From Solirubrobacterales bacterium (GTDB lineage Bacteria; Actinomycetota; Thermoleophilia; Solirubrobacterales; Solirubrobacteraceae), in contig PKYB01000047.1 in NCBI GenBank assembly GCA_003133565.1, positions 1-58,290 on the forward strand: 58,290 nt of DNA, given 5' to 3'. The position numbers and the translations under genes were made by a program. Of this stretch, positions 29,694 to 39,126 are shown piece after piece. The notes beneath the pieces were generated by a model, which did not search any database, had not been told where the DNA came from, and was given only the letters and a program-made list of their open reading frames with translations. Numbering within the stretch: position 1 is the stretch's first letter; each line of letters begins with the position of its first letter.

Positions 29694-30508
29694 CGGCGCG
29701 GATTCTGGCGCAGCCGCCGCAGCACTGTGGTCGCGAGAGCGCTGCGGTATGCGGCAGCCGGCAGCAGTGAGCGACCGCCCCGCTTGAGCGAGCCGGCGGC
29801 GACGGTCGACGCAAACGAGGCCACCGCGCCGGCCGCCAGCGCCGCCCATTCTGCGCGCTCGCCGCTCAGCGCCTCACGCCCTTTCAGCACGAGCGCGCCA
29901 ATCGTGACCGGCAGCCCGACCTCAAACGCCAGCTGCTCGGCGTCGGCACTGGCGAAGCCGCGCGCCCGTGCCACGGCGCGCGCTGCACCGCTGCGCGAGA
30001 CGCCGGGGAGCAGCGCGGCGGCCTGTCCCAAGCCGAGGGCGAGGCCGTCCAGCCACCCCGCGTCGAGCGCGTGGCGATCGCGCGCGCCAGCGAGCTCGGC
30101 GAGCGCCATCGCGGCGGACCCTCCGAGTAAGCCCCCGGCGATGCTTGCCGGCGTTCCGAGGTGGCGCTCGATCGGTCGTTGCAGCGCGAGGCCCGCGGCG
30201 GCCGCCGGCGCCGTGGCGAGCGCGAGCATGAGCGCGCGCCGCGCACCGAGTTCCGCGAGCGCCCGCGCGAGCTCGAAGCGCGCGACGAGCAGGAGTCCGG
30301 CCAGCGCCCCGGCATGCAGCGCGACCTCGAAGCGCTTGCGCGCGGCCGGGTCGAGCTTGTCGTAGTCGAGGTCGGCGACCCAGCCGAGCAGGGCCGTATG
30401 ACCGGAGGAGGAGATCGGCAGCAGCTCCGTCGGTCCGTGCAGCAGGCCGAGTGCGACGGCATGGCGGAGCTGGAGGCCGAGCGCCGGCTGGGCGGTCGCA
30501 GCGGGCAC
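29690..30508 (-). CDS. uppP: Undecaprenyl-diphosphatase UppP/BacA
   Basis: Recycles undecaprenyl pyrophosphate, the lipid carrier for peptidoglycan and surface glycans. The 272-residue polytopic protein has HGPTELLPISSSGHTALLGW near residue 25 and LLPGVSRSGAARAVARARGF, the two BacA catalytic motifs, spread over about seven helices. The GTG at 30508 follows the DedA stop by five bases; a strong ribosome binding site is lacking. Overlaps purM. Confidence 0.92.
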   Translation of the reverse strand: MPAATAQPALGLQLRHAVALGLLHGPTELLPISSSGHTALLGWVADLDYDKLDPAARKRFEVALHAGALAGLLLVARFELARALAELGARRALMLALATAPAAAAGLALQRPIERHLGTPASIAGGLLGGSAAMALAELAGARDRHALDAGWLDGLALGLGQAAALLPGVSRSGAARAVARARGFASADAEQLAFEVGLPVTIGALVLKGREALSGERAEWAALAAGAVASFASTVAAGSLKRGGRSLLPAAAYRSALATTVLRRLRQNPRR

Positions 30509-30513
30509 GGGGT

Positions 30514-31155
30514 CTAGGTGGCCTCCCCGGCCCGCGTGCCCCGGCGACGGGCGCGTACCGCCAGCAGGTAGGCGATCACGGCGACGATCACCACCAGCGC
30601 TGCGATGTCGACGTAGTGGAGCTGGCCGACGACCGAGTGGTAGTGAGAGCCGAGCGCGTGTCCGGCGATCCCCCATGCGGCGATCCACGGCAGGCTGCCG
30701 GCGAAGGTGAGCGCGAGGAACTTCGGGTAGCGCATCCGCGCCGCGCCCGCCGGGAAGGAGGTGTAGGCGCGGACCAGCGGCAGCAGCCGCGAGATCACGA
30801 TCGCCGCCGCGCCACGCCGCTCGAACCACTGCTCCGCGCGTTCCAGGCGCTCCGGCGTGATGTGGATCTTCGACCCGTGACGCTTGACGAGCTCCAGCCG
30901 GCCGGCGTAGCCGATCGCGTAGGCGATGCTCGCCCCGACGAGGTCGCCGAGGACGCCGACGACGATGATCGTGACGAGGGTGAAGTGGCCGCGGTAGACA
31001 TCGAAGCCGGCGAACAGCATCACGACCTCGGAGGAGATCGGGATCCCGGCCGAGCCCGCGACCAGAAGCACGAAGACCCCGGGCAGCCCAAGGTCGGTGA
31101 TGATGTGCGTCACCAGCTTCACGAGCTCGTTGGTGACGGAGGCCAACTCGTACAC
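30514..31155 (-). CDS. DedA family membrane protein
   Basis: The 213-residue protein has five or so hydrophobic segments and the DedA signatures GIPISSEVVMLFAG, GDLVGASIAYAIGYAGR, and SRLLPLVRAYTSFPAGAARMRYPKFLALTFAGSLPW, where the Arg residues are conserved. DedA proteins include recently described flippases for undecaprenyl phosphate (UptA type), so a place beside uppP is sensible. That specific role is inference. The GTG start is only 30 bases from the divergent DUF354 gene. Confidence 0.9.
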   Translation of the reverse strand: MYELASVTNELVKLVTHIITDLGLPGVFVLLVAGSAGIPISSEVVMLFAGFDVYRGHFTLVTIIVVGVLGDLVGASIAYAIGYAGRLELVKRHGSKIHITPERLERAEQWFERRGAAAIVISRLLPLVRAYTSFPAGAARMRYPKFLALTFAGSLPWIAAWGIAGHALGSHYHSVVGQLHYVDIAALVVIVAVIAYLLAVRARRRGTRAGEAT

Positions 31156-31185
31156 GGGCGGCGAAGGGTAGCGTTGCGCGAGGCG

Positions 31186-32190
31186 ATGCGAGTCTGGGTC
31201 GATCTCACCAACAGTCCCCATCCGCTCGTGATGCGGCCCATCGTCGAGCGGATACGGCGCGGCGGGGACGATGTGACCGTCACCGCCCGCGATTTCGCGC
31301 AGACCGTCGAGCTCTGCGAAAGGCTCGGTTTGGACGCTACCGTGATCGGCCACCATCGCGGCGGGCGGCGCCTCGATAAGGCCCGGGGGCTCGCCGCGCG
31401 CTCCGCCGCGCTCGCGCGCTGGGCGCGGTCCCGGCGTTTCGACCTCGCCCTCGGACACGGCTCCAACGACGTGTCGGTCGCCGCCGCGCTGCTGCGCATT
31501 CCCTCGGCGACGATGTTCGATTACGAGTGGGCAACCGCCCAGCACAACGTCAACTGCCGCCTCGCGCGTGCGGTCGTGGTGCCCGAGGCGATTCCGCCCG
31601 AGCGCCTGCGCCGCTACGGCGCCGCCGCCAAGCTGCGGCGCTACCCGGGACTCAAGGAGGAGTACTACCTCGCCGACTTCGAGCCGCACGAGGAGGTGCT
31701 CGACGAGCTGGGCCTCGACGCGGCGGAGCCGATCGTGGTCCTGCGCACCCCACCCGACGTTTCGCTCTACCACCGCTTTGCCAACGATCTCTTCGGCAGA
31801 GTGCTCGAGCGCCTGCGGGGGACCCAGACGGTGGTGCTGCCGCGGATCGCCTCCCAGCGCGCGGAGCTGGCGCAGGCTGGCGATTTCATCGTCCCCGAGC
31901 ACGCGATCGACGCGCAGTCGCTGATCGCCCTCGCCGATCTCGTTATCAGCGCCGGCGGCACGATGAACCGCGAGGCGGTCGCGCTCGGCACGCCCGTCTG
32001 GACCACGTTCGAGGGTCGCCTCGGTGGTGTCGACGAGCAGCTGATCGCCGAGGGCCGGATGCGCAAGCTGGAATCAGCCGAGCAGATCGAACTGGGCAAG
32101 CGTCGCACCCCTTCGGCCGCCCGGATTCGCCGTGATCCGCAGCTGCTGGCCGACCTCTTGCTGAGCGCGACTTCACCGCGCAAGGAGTGA
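31186..32190 (+). CDS. DUF354 glycosyltransferase-like protein
   Basis: The 334-residue protein starts MRVWVDLTNSPHPLVMRPIVERI, then shows RDFAQTVELCERLG, GHGSNDVSVAAALLRIP, FDYEWATAQHNVNCRLA, and SAGGTMNREAVALGTPVWTTFEGRLGGVDEQL. These match DUF354, a GT-B-like family seen in surface polysaccharide clusters of archaea and bacteria. The last segment corresponds to the nucleotide-sugar binding part of GT-B enzymes. It probably acts on a surface glycan; the substrate is unknown. Confidence 0.88.
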   Translation: MRVWVDLTNSPHPLVMRPIVERIRRGGDDVTVTARDFAQTVELCERLGLDATVIGHHRGGRRLDKARGLAARSAALARWARSRRFDLALGHGSNDVSVAAALLRIPSATMFDYEWATAQHNVNCRLARAVVVPEAIPPERLRRYGAAAKLRRYPGLKEEYYLADFEPHEEVLDELGLDAAEPIVVLRTPPDVSLYHRFANDLFGRVLERLRGTQTVVLPRIASQRAELAQAGDFIVPEHAIDAQSLIALADLVISAGGTMNREAVALGTPVWTTFEGRLGGVDEQLIAEGRMRKLESAEQIELGKRRTPSAARIRRDPQLLADLLLSATSPRKE

Positions 32191-32232
32191 AGGCGAGCTC
32201 CTCGGTCGTCACGCCCCTCTACAATCGCGTGG

Positions 32233-34134
32233 ATGCGCCGACGGCTTCGTTCGGCGACCTTCCCGCTCCACCGCCACTCGCTTTGGCAGCTCGCGGTCGA
32301 TGCCGGTCTGGTCGCGCTCGCGTACTACCTCGCGTTCGTGCTGCGTCTCAACTCGCTGAGCGGCTTCCACAACGGCAAGTACGGCGTGCTCTTCAACCGT
32401 ACCCTGCCGTGGGTCGTGATTGGCACGGCCGTGCTGCTCACGCTCGGCCGCGTCTATCAGCGGCGCTGGCGCTACGCGACGCAGCGCGACATCGAGAACC
32501 TGCTGCAGGTCCTGGTCGTCGACACGATCGTGCTGGTGGCCGCCATCGCGCTGTTCCGCCCCTACGGCGGCCTCAAGCTTCCCGATGGCACGATCGCGCT
32601 CTACTTCCTGCTCTCGCTGCTCTTTCTCGGCAGCGTGCGCCTGGGGGCGCGCAGCCTTCACGATCGCCGGCTGCGGGGGTTTCGTTCACGCAAGGGCGCG
32701 CGTGATGTCCTGATCGTCGGCGCCGGCGACGGCGGGCGCCTGGTGCTGCGCGAGCTGCTGCGCAACGCCGAGCTGGGGCTCAACCCGGTGGGCTTCGTCG
32801 ACGACGATCCGCTCAAGCGACGGCTGCGCCTCGATGGCGTCCGCGTCCGTGGCACCACGCGTGACCTGCCGCGGATCCTCGACGACGCCGAGCCCGACGA
32901 GGTGATCATCGCGATCCCGTCGGCCCCCGGCGAGGTGCGGATGCGCGTCGTGCGGACCTGCCGGGAGCGGGGCATCCCCGTCCGCACGCTACCGACGGTG
33001 TTCGAGCTACTGCGCGGCTCGGTCAACCTCACCCAGCAGGTGCGCGATGTGCGCGTCGAGGATGTCCTCGGTCGTGAGCCGGTGCACATGGAGCTCGAGC
33101 GCGTCGGCGCCTATCTGCGGGGTGCGGTCGTGCTCGTGACCGGGGCCGGCGGGTCGATCGGCTCCGAGCTCTGTCGCCAAATCTCGCGCGTGCAGCCACG
33201 CCGGATCGTCCTCGTCGACCACGCCGAGGACAACGTCTTCGCGATCCAGCGCGAACTGCTCGAAGACCGCCACGTCCAACATGACGTCGTCGCCGCCGTG
33301 CTCGCCGACTGTAAGGAGGAGGAGCGGATGCGCGAGGTCTTCGGCGAGCACCGGCCGAAGTTCGTCTTCCACGCCGCGGCGTACAAGCACGTCGCGCTGA
33401 TGGAGCAGAACCCGGTTGAGGCGATCCGCAACAACTCGATCGGTACCCGCGTCGTGGCAAGCGTGGCGGGGGATCTCGGGGTCGAGGTGTTCGTGCTCAT
33501 CTCGACCGACAAGGCGGTATCGCCGGCGACCGTGATGGGCGCCTCGAAGGCGCTGGCCGAATGCGCGGTCGAGGCGGCGCAGCGGCGCTACCCAAAGACG
33601 CGTTTCATGGCCGTGCGCTTTGGCAACGTGCTCGGCTCGTCGGGCAGCGTTGTGCCGATCTTCCGCCGCCAGATCGCCGCCGGTGGCCCGGTGACCGTCA
33701 CCGACGAGCGGATGACGCGCTTCTTCATGACGATCCCCGAGGCCGTGCAACTCGTGATCCGCTCGGGCTCGCTGGGCGAAGGTGGCGAGGTGTTCGTGCT
33801 CGACATGGGCGAGCCGGTCTCGATCATGGCCCTCGCACGCCAGATGATCGAGCTGTCGGGCCTCGAGCCCGAGCGCGACATCGCGATCGATCTGATCGGC
33901 GCGCGACCGGGGGAGAAGCTCCACGAAGACCTCTTCAACCCGTTCGAGCGCCCGCAGTTGACCAAGGCCGAAAAGATCTGGATCGCCCAGCGCGACCCGC
34001 TCGAATCGGAGCGCGTCGAGGCGATGTTTGACGAGATCTCGCTGCTGGTGCTGGAGAGCGACGCTGCCGGCCTCGCGGAGAAGGTCGCGCAGCTGACGGC
34101 GATCCGCGCGCAGCCGACGGCTTTCGAGTCGTAG
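32233..34134 (+). CDS. Membrane nucleotide-sugar 4,6-dehydratase (CapD/WbpM-like)
   Basis: The 633-residue protein has four N-terminal membrane helices (about 15-145), a CoA-binding-like NAD region (VLIVGAGDGGRLVLREL) and a C-terminal extended SDR domain. The SDR carries LVTGAGGSIGSELCRQI, HAAAYKHVALMEQNP, STDKAVSPATVMGASK and RFGNVLGSSGSVVPIF. This is the WbpM/CapD family that converts UDP-HexNAc to a 4-keto-6-deoxy sugar for surface glycans. As in WbpM, the SDR triad Tyr is replaced: the site has TVMGASK, with Met where YxxxK is expected. Confidence 0.93.
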   Translation: MRRRLRSATFPLHRHSLWQLAVDAGLVALAYYLAFVLRLNSLSGFHNGKYGVLFNRTLPWVVIGTAVLLTLGRVYQRRWRYATQRDIENLLQVLVVDTIVLVAAIALFRPYGGLKLPDGTIALYFLLSLLFLGSVRLGARSLHDRRLRGFRSRKGARDVLIVGAGDGGRLVLRELLRNAELGLNPVGFVDDDPLKRRLRLDGVRVRGTTRDLPRILDDAEPDEVIIAIPSAPGEVRMRVVRTCRERGIPVRTLPTVFELLRGSVNLTQQVRDVRVEDVLGREPVHMELERVGAYLRGAVVLVTGAGGSIGSELCRQISRVQPRRIVLVDHAEDNVFAIQRELLEDRHVQHDVVAAVLADCKEEERMREVFGEHRPKFVFHAAAYKHVALMEQNPVEAIRNNSIGTRVVASVAGDLGVEVFVLISTDKAVSPATVMGASKALAECAVEAAQRRYPKTRFMAVRFGNVLGSSGSVVPIFRRQIAAGGPVTVTDERMTRFFMTIPEAVQLVIRSGSLGEGGEVFVLDMGEPVSIMALARQMIELSGLEPERDIAIDLIGARPGEKLHEDLFNPFERPQLTKAEKIWIAQRDPLESERVEAMFDEISLLVLESDAAGLAEKVAQLTAIRAQPTAFES

Positions 34135-34147
34135 ACTGGCGGCGCCC

Positions 34148-35638
34148 ATGGTCGATCCTCTCGCGCTCTCCCTCAGCGGCGGCATCCAGAAAATCGGCTC
34201 CTACGCAGGCCTCGTCGCCTTTATCGCGCTCGCCCTGCTTTCGCTGCTCTACTTCGCGCAGGCGCGAGAGCTCAAGCGGCTGAGCCAGTGGGCGGCGCGC
34301 CAGCCCGACCCAGCACGCCAGCCGGCGCCGGCGCCGGTACCTGCTCCAGCGAACGCTCGCCCAGCCACAGCGCCGGCGGGTTCGCCGTCGCTCGGGGCGC
34401 CACCGGCGGCCGTCATGGCGCCCCGCCCGACCGGCGCCGCTGTTCTTGCTACGAACGTTCCCGGCGTGCGGCGCGTACCGACGCCGGTGCCCGGCGCAAG
34501 TGCCGGCGCGGTGATCGGGCCGACGACCCCGGCGGGCGTGCGCGCCCAGGCGGCCGAGGCCGCGTCGAGCGAAACAGCAGGGACGAGCACTGTGACGGGC
34601 GAGGAAAGCGTGGTCTCGCCGCCGGCGAGCGCCGATCAGAGCAAGACGCCGGAGGGGGGCGCGACCAAGGTCCAGGCGCCGGCAGCCGCGCCGCCTGGTG
34701 CCGCGCCCGCGCCGACGACGGCCGGCGAGAAGCCCGTGGCGCCCGCGACGGTCGGCGGGGCCACCCAGCCGCCGAGCGGCGAGGACTCGGGGGTGGCCGG
34801 CGCGACCCCGGCGGCAGCAAGCGAGGATCCGGCGCCGACCGGCGCGACCCCGGCGGCTGGCGGCGATGACCCGCCGGCGGATCCGAAGCCGCGCGCCGCG
34901 GCGGTTCCGCTGATCGCAACGCCCGTGCCCGAGCGCGTTGCCCACACCGGGATCGTCGAGGATGTTGCGGCGATCGCGACCACGGGAGAGCCCGCCGCGC
35001 CAGCCGCAGTGCCGGCGCCCGGCCCGGCCGCCGGAAAGGCGCCCGCGCCGATGCTCCCGCCGGCGCCGCACAAGGACTCGCCGGTGATCGGCGCTCCGCC
35101 GCGCGCCGAGCATGAGGGCGCGCTCGCGGCCTCGTACGAGCGCCTGCGCCGACTCGGCGCTCACGGTCACCTGCCGACCGCGCAGGCCGGCAGGCGCCGG
35201 TTGATCGCGCTGATCGCCGTGGGGGTCATCGCGATCGTCGTCGTGGCCGTCGTCGTGCTGCCCGGCGGCGGCTCGAGCCCTCACCCTGCGGTCGCCGTCG
35301 GCGGGCAAGCCGTGATCGGCGCCACCGCGCCCACCACGCTCGCCGTGGCGGTGCTGAACGGCACGGATGTCGGCGGGCTGGCCTCGAAGGTTTCGAAGCA
35401 GCTCACCGACGACGGCTTCACTGCCGGGACGATCGCAAACGCTCCGAATCAGACGACGGCGACGACGACGGTTGGCTACACGCGGGGCCATCAGGCGGAG
35501 GCGATCAAGGTCGCTCGCGCGCTGGACCTCGGCGAATCCAGCGCGGTGCCGGTGAGCACGGCGAATGAGGCCGCCGCCCGCGCCGGGGGCCGCGCGAAGC
35601 AAATCGTCGTCACGCTCGGTGCCAACTACACGCAGTGA
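34148..35638 (+). CDS. LytR_C-domain membrane protein with long disordered linker
   Basis: The 496-residue protein has an N-terminal membrane helix (SYAGLVAFIALALLSLLYFA), about 290 residues of Ala/Pro/Gly/Thr-rich low complexity, a second helix (RLIALIAVGVIAIVVVAVVVL, about 353-373), and a C-terminal LytR_C domain (LAVAVLNGTDVGGLASKVSKQL...VGYTRGHQAEAIKVARAL). LytR_C domains often accompany LCP enzymes that attach glycans to peptidoglycan, but no LCP catalytic domain is present here. The GATPAA unit is repeated (about 34801-34860). It may tether wall-glycan machinery. Confidence 0.85.
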   Translation: MVDPLALSLSGGIQKIGSYAGLVAFIALALLSLLYFAQARELKRLSQWAARQPDPARQPAPAPVPAPANARPATAPAGSPSLGAPPAAVMAPRPTGAAVLATNVPGVRRVPTPVPGASAGAVIGPTTPAGVRAQAAEAASSETAGTSTVTGEESVVSPPASADQSKTPEGGATKVQAPAAAPPGAAPAPTTAGEKPVAPATVGGATQPPSGEDSGVAGATPAAASEDPAPTGATPAAGGDDPPADPKPRAAAVPLIATPVPERVAHTGIVEDVAAIATTGEPAAPAAVPAPGPAAGKAPAPMLPPAPHKDSPVIGAPPRAEHEGALAASYERLRRLGAHGHLPTAQAGRRRLIALIAVGVIAIVVVAVVVLPGGGSSPHPAVAVGGQAVIGATAPTTLAVAVLNGTDVGGLASKVSKQLTDDGFTAGTIANAPNQTTATTTVGYTRGHQAEAIKVARALDLGESSAVPVSTANEAAARAGGRAKQIVVTLGANYTQ

Positions 35639-36077
35639 CGCCGCCGGCCCGCCGGCCGCGGCGCCACTCGCTCCGATCGTCTTCGTCCTGCTCTTGCTCG
35701 CCAGCGTGGCGGCGCTGCTCGTCGCGCAAAAGCTGAAGCACGACCCGCCACTGATCAACGCCAACGCGATCTGGATGCCCAACTCGGGGGCCTTCGATCC
35801 GCAGCGGACGCCGGCGACCTTCAGCTTCCAGACCTCCTACAACGACCGGGTCACGGTGTCGATCGTCTCCACGCACTCGGCCAGGACGGTCGCCGTGCTC
35901 GCGCGCAACTACATGGTTCACGGCTACCGCCGTACCAAGAAGTTCAGCTGGAACGGGCGCACCGCCGCCGGCACCCTGGCGGCCGCCGGAGCCTACGTCG
36001 TGGCGGTGCATTTCGAGCGGCTGCAGCGAACGCCGACGATCCCCGAGGTCCGATTCGACCTGCGCTACGCGACGTGA
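35619..36077 (+). CDS. Single-pass protein with FlgD-like Ig domain
   Basis: A 152-residue protein with a membrane anchor (LAPIVFVLLLLASVAALLVA) and a beta-rich exterior. TFSFQTSYNDRVTVSIVS and FSWNGRTAAGTLAAAGAYVVAVHF are the paired strands and G-x-Y hairpin of FlgD/CHU_C-type Ig domains. The GTG at 35619 overlaps the previous gene by 20 bases; an ATG at 35565 in frame is the alternative. The stop overlaps the O-antigen ligase start (TGATG), so it is likely part of the glycan operon. Function unknown. Confidence 0.75.
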   Translation: MPTTRSDAAGPPAAAPLAPIVFVLLLLASVAALLVAQKLKHDPPLINANAIWMPNSGAFDPQRTPATFSFQTSYNDRVTVSIVSTHSARTVAVLARNYMVHGYRRTKKFSWNGRTAAGTLAAAGAYVVAVHFERLQRTPTIPEVRFDLRYAT

Positions 36078-37633
36078 TGGGCCTGCACGCGGCGCTCGCA
36101 GCCACGACGCTGACCCACGCCATCGAGAGGGGGGGCGTGATCGTCCTCGCGCTGGCGGTCGCGGCGATCCTCTCGCTTCCCGAGCCCATCGGCCGCCGCC
36201 TGCGGCCGGCGCTGATCGTCGCGACGCTCCTCCTCGCGCCCGTCCTGCTCGCCGTCGCGCTCTGGCACAACAGCAAGCTGGCGCCGCTTCATCACCACGC
36301 GCTCCGCGGCGTCGCCGCGGTCGTTGGCGCACTCGTCATCGTCGCCGCGCTCGGCCTCCTCCTCGAGCGCCGGCCGGCCCTGCTCCCGCTCCTCGCCATA
36401 GCCGCGCTGCCGTTCCGAATCCCGCTCGGCAGCGTCTCCGACGGCCTCCTAGTCCCGCTCTACGCCGTGATTGGAGCCGGCTGCCTGCGTCACATCGCCC
36501 ACCGCCCAGGTCGGCGCGGAGACCAATCCGGCGGGCCGGCGAAGCCGGGACCCGGATTGGTTGAGCACCTTTTGAGCGCCTACCTGCTGCTCTACGCGAT
36601 CCAGGCGAGCTACTCGACCGACCTGACCAAGGCCGTCGAGCAGCTCGGCTTCTTCTACGTGCCGTTCGCGCTGCTCTTCTATCTGTTGCGCGGCGTGCGC
36701 TGGGACCGGGCGCTGCTCGAGCGCTGCCTCTGGCTCGTCAGCGCGCTCGCGCTCCTCTTCGCGCTCGTCGGCTTCGTCGAGCTCGCGCGCGGCGGCCTGC
36801 TGTTCAACCGCAGCCTCGACGCGGACGCCTACTTCGTGCGCATCAACTCGCTCTTCTATGACCCGAACATCTACGGCCGCTTCCTCGCGCTGGCGATGAT
36901 CGTGCTCACCGTCGCGCTGCTCTTCACGCGCCGGCGACGGTCGGCGCTGCTCGCCGCCGGGGCGCTGGTGGTGATGTGGGCCGGGCTGGCGCTGAGCCTC
37001 TCGCAGTCGAGCGTCGTCGCTCTGCTCGCGGGACTCGCGGTCGCGGCGATCGGCGTCTGGGGGCGGCGGGCGGCCGCTGTCGTCGCCGTGCTCGCCGTTC
37101 TTGGCGCCGCCGGCGCGCTCGCGGTCGCGCTCCACAGCAACAACTCGGCAAACGACCTCACGAGCGGGCGCTCGTCGCTCGTGCGCGGAGGCGTCGATCT
37201 CTTCGAAGACCGCCCGCTGGCGGGCTACGGCTCGGGCTCCTTCGCGACCGAGTACCTGGCGCACGTCCCGCGCCACCAGAACGGCTTCGAGCGGCGCTGG
37301 CGGTTGCCGGTCGAGCTGCCGGCGACGACCGACTCGCACACGACCGCGATCACGATCGCCGCCGAGCAGGGCCTCGTCGGACTCGCGCTCTACGCGGCGC
37401 TGCTGATCGCCTGCTTTGCCCGGCTCTTTGGCGGCGGGATCTTCGCGCCGCTCCGAAGGCCCGAAGGGGTGGCGCGGCTGGCGGTCGCCGCCGCGTTCAC
37501 CGGCCTCGTCGTGCACACGCTCTTCTATGCCGACTTCCTCGAGGATCCGACCGCGTGGGTGCTGCTGGCGGTCGGCATCGCGCTCTCGCCGCGAAGAGCG
37601 ACGCCAAGCCCCACACAGACCGCCCCAACCTAA
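36077..37633 (+). CDS. O-antigen ligase/Wzy-like polymerase
   Basis: A 518-residue polytopic protein with about 12 hydrophobic helices and a large extracytoplasmic loop before the end. The segment with DPNIYGRFLALAMIVLTVALL, TSGRSSLVRGGVDLFEDRPLAGYGSGSF and TDSHTTAITIAAEQGLVGLALYAALL carries the RxxxW/H-type pattern of Wzy_C (PF04932). It polymerises or ligates undecaprenyl-linked glycans. The ATG at 36077 is inside TGATG; a GTG at 36074 is possible. Confidence 0.88.
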   Translation: MGLHAALAATTLTHAIERGGVIVLALAVAAILSLPEPIGRRLRPALIVATLLLAPVLLAVALWHNSKLAPLHHHALRGVAAVVGALVIVAALGLLLERRPALLPLLAIAALPFRIPLGSVSDGLLVPLYAVIGAGCLRHIAHRPGRRGDQSGGPAKPGPGLVEHLLSAYLLLYAIQASYSTDLTKAVEQLGFFYVPFALLFYLLRGVRWDRALLERCLWLVSALALLFALVGFVELARGGLLFNRSLDADAYFVRINSLFYDPNIYGRFLALAMIVLTVALLFTRRRRSALLAAGALVVMWAGLALSLSQSSVVALLAGLAVAAIGVWGRRAAAVVAVLAVLGAAGALAVALHSNNSANDLTSGRSSLVRGGVDLFEDRPLAGYGSGSFATEYLAHVPRHQNGFERRWRLPVELPATTDSHTTAITIAAEQGLVGLALYAALLIACFARLFGGGIFAPLRRPEGVARLAVAAAFTGLVVHTLFYADFLEDPTAWVLLAVGIALSPRRATPSPTQTAPT

Positions 37634-37637
37634 GAAC

Positions 37638-39113
37638 GTGCTCGCCTACCTCAAGCGTCTGCTGACCGCGGGCGCCGCCTACCAGGCCGGCGACATCCTC
37701 GCCAAGGGTGCCGCGCTCTTCACGCTGCCGCTCTACACGCGCTACGTCTCGACGGTCCAGTACGGCCGCGCGGAGGCGCTGCTGACGGCGGTGATCCTGC
37801 TCTCGATCGTGCTCCGGCTCGGCGTCGGCGAGGCCTTCATCCGCTTCTACTACGACGACGCCGACACGCAACGGCGCGACCGCATCGCCGCTGGTGCGGT
37901 GGGCCTCGTGTTCCTCACGACGACGCTCACCGCGGCCCTCGGCGCCGTTTTCGCACGGCCGCTCTCCGAGCTCCTGCTCGGCTATCACTCGGCGGCGCTG
38001 CTCGACATTGCGATGCTCGGGATCTGGGCCTTCACGAACCTCGAGATCGCCTACGCGCTGCTGCGCGCCGACGAGCGCAAGGGAACCTACATGCGCGCGG
38101 CGCTCGCCGACGTGTCGATCACGATCCCGCTGATGGTCTACCTCGTCGTCGTCCGCCACGACGAGGCTCGCGGCCTGCTCGCAGGCAACTACATCGCTTC
38201 GACGTTCGTCCTGCTCGGGCTGTGGTGGAACGAGCGCGCGCGCCTGCTCGCGGGGTTTCGCCGCGCGCCCGGCGCACCGCCGATCGCGCTCCGGCGGATG
38301 CTCGACTTCGGCCTGCCGACCGTTCCCGCCGACGCCAGCGTCTACGCGCTGCAGGTCGCCGACCGCTGGTATCTGCTGCGCGACTACTCGGTCGGGGCGG
38401 CGGGCCTCTACGCCGTGGCGGCAAAGCTCGCGACGGTCGTCTTCGTCGCCGTGCGCGGCTTCCAGTACGCCTGGCCGCCGCTCGCCTACTCGGTCGAGGA
38501 CGACGACGTCGCGGCGCGCCTCTACTCGATCGTCACGACCTACTACGTGCTCGGGACCGGTGTCGTCGTCGCCGGCGTCGCGCTCTTTGCCCGCTGGGGC
38601 TGCCGCCTGCTCGGACACAGCTACTACGACTCCTATCGCGCGATCCCCTGGCTCGCTCTGGGTTGGTCGCTCTACGGCCTCTATCTGATCTTCATCGTGA
38701 TCTCCGGCCGCGCGCGGCGGACGCGGCGCAACCTCCCCGCCGCGCTCGCCGGCCTCGTCGTCAACGTGATCAGCCTGCTCGTGCTCGTGCCGGCGCTCGG
38801 GATCGCCGGCGCCGGGATCGCGCTGGTCCTCTCCTACGCTGCGATGATCGTCGTCATCTACCTGCTCACGCGGCGGCTGTTCAGCGTCGGTTTTGAGTGG
38901 GGGCGGCTTGCACGCCTCGTAACCGTGTTCTTCACGGCGTCGGTGGGGGGTGAGCTGCTGGCACCGACGCACGGCCTCGTCGGCTTTCTCGCGCGCGGCG
39001 TCGCGTGGTGTCTGATCTTCCCGGCGCTCTGGCTCGCCGGCTTCTTCAACGCGGCCGAGCGCGCGCGGGCCAGCGCGCTGCTGGCGAGCGTGATGACGCG
39101 CTGGCGGGGGTGA
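37638..39113 (+). CDS. Polysaccharide flippase (Wzx/MATE-MVF superfamily)
   Basis: A 491-residue protein with 12-14 hydrophobic helices. It starts LAYLKRLLTAGAAYQAGDILAKGAALFTLPLYTRYVST, the typical Wzx entry, and has GLPTVPADASVYALQVADRWYLLRDYS in the middle and FFNAAERARASALLASV at the end. It exports undecaprenyl-linked oligosaccharides. GTG at 37638, four bases after the ligase stop. It is convergent with tetR. Confidence 0.9.
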   Translation: MLAYLKRLLTAGAAYQAGDILAKGAALFTLPLYTRYVSTVQYGRAEALLTAVILLSIVLRLGVGEAFIRFYYDDADTQRRDRIAAGAVGLVFLTTTLTAALGAVFARPLSELLLGYHSAALLDIAMLGIWAFTNLEIAYALLRADERKGTYMRAALADVSITIPLMVYLVVVRHDEARGLLAGNYIASTFVLLGLWWNERARLLAGFRRAPGAPPIALRRMLDFGLPTVPADASVYALQVADRWYLLRDYSVGAAGLYAVAAKLATVVFVAVRGFQYAWPPLAYSVEDDDVAARLYSIVTTYYVLGTGVVVAGVALFARWGCRLLGHSYYDSYRAIPWLALGWSLYGLYLIFIVISGRARRTRRNLPAALAGLVVNVISLLVLVPALGIAGAGIALVLSYAAMIVVIYLLTRRLFSVGFEWGRLARLVTVFFTASVGGELLAPTHGLVGFLARGVAWCLIFPALWLAGFFNAAERARASALLASVMTRWRG

Positions 39114-39126
39114 GGGCGGGGCGCGC

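Noticed and set aside
38119..38424. Minus-strand frames inside the flippase gene
   Set aside because: They are Arg/Pro-rich antisense shadows of a clearly membrane-spanning plus-strand protein.
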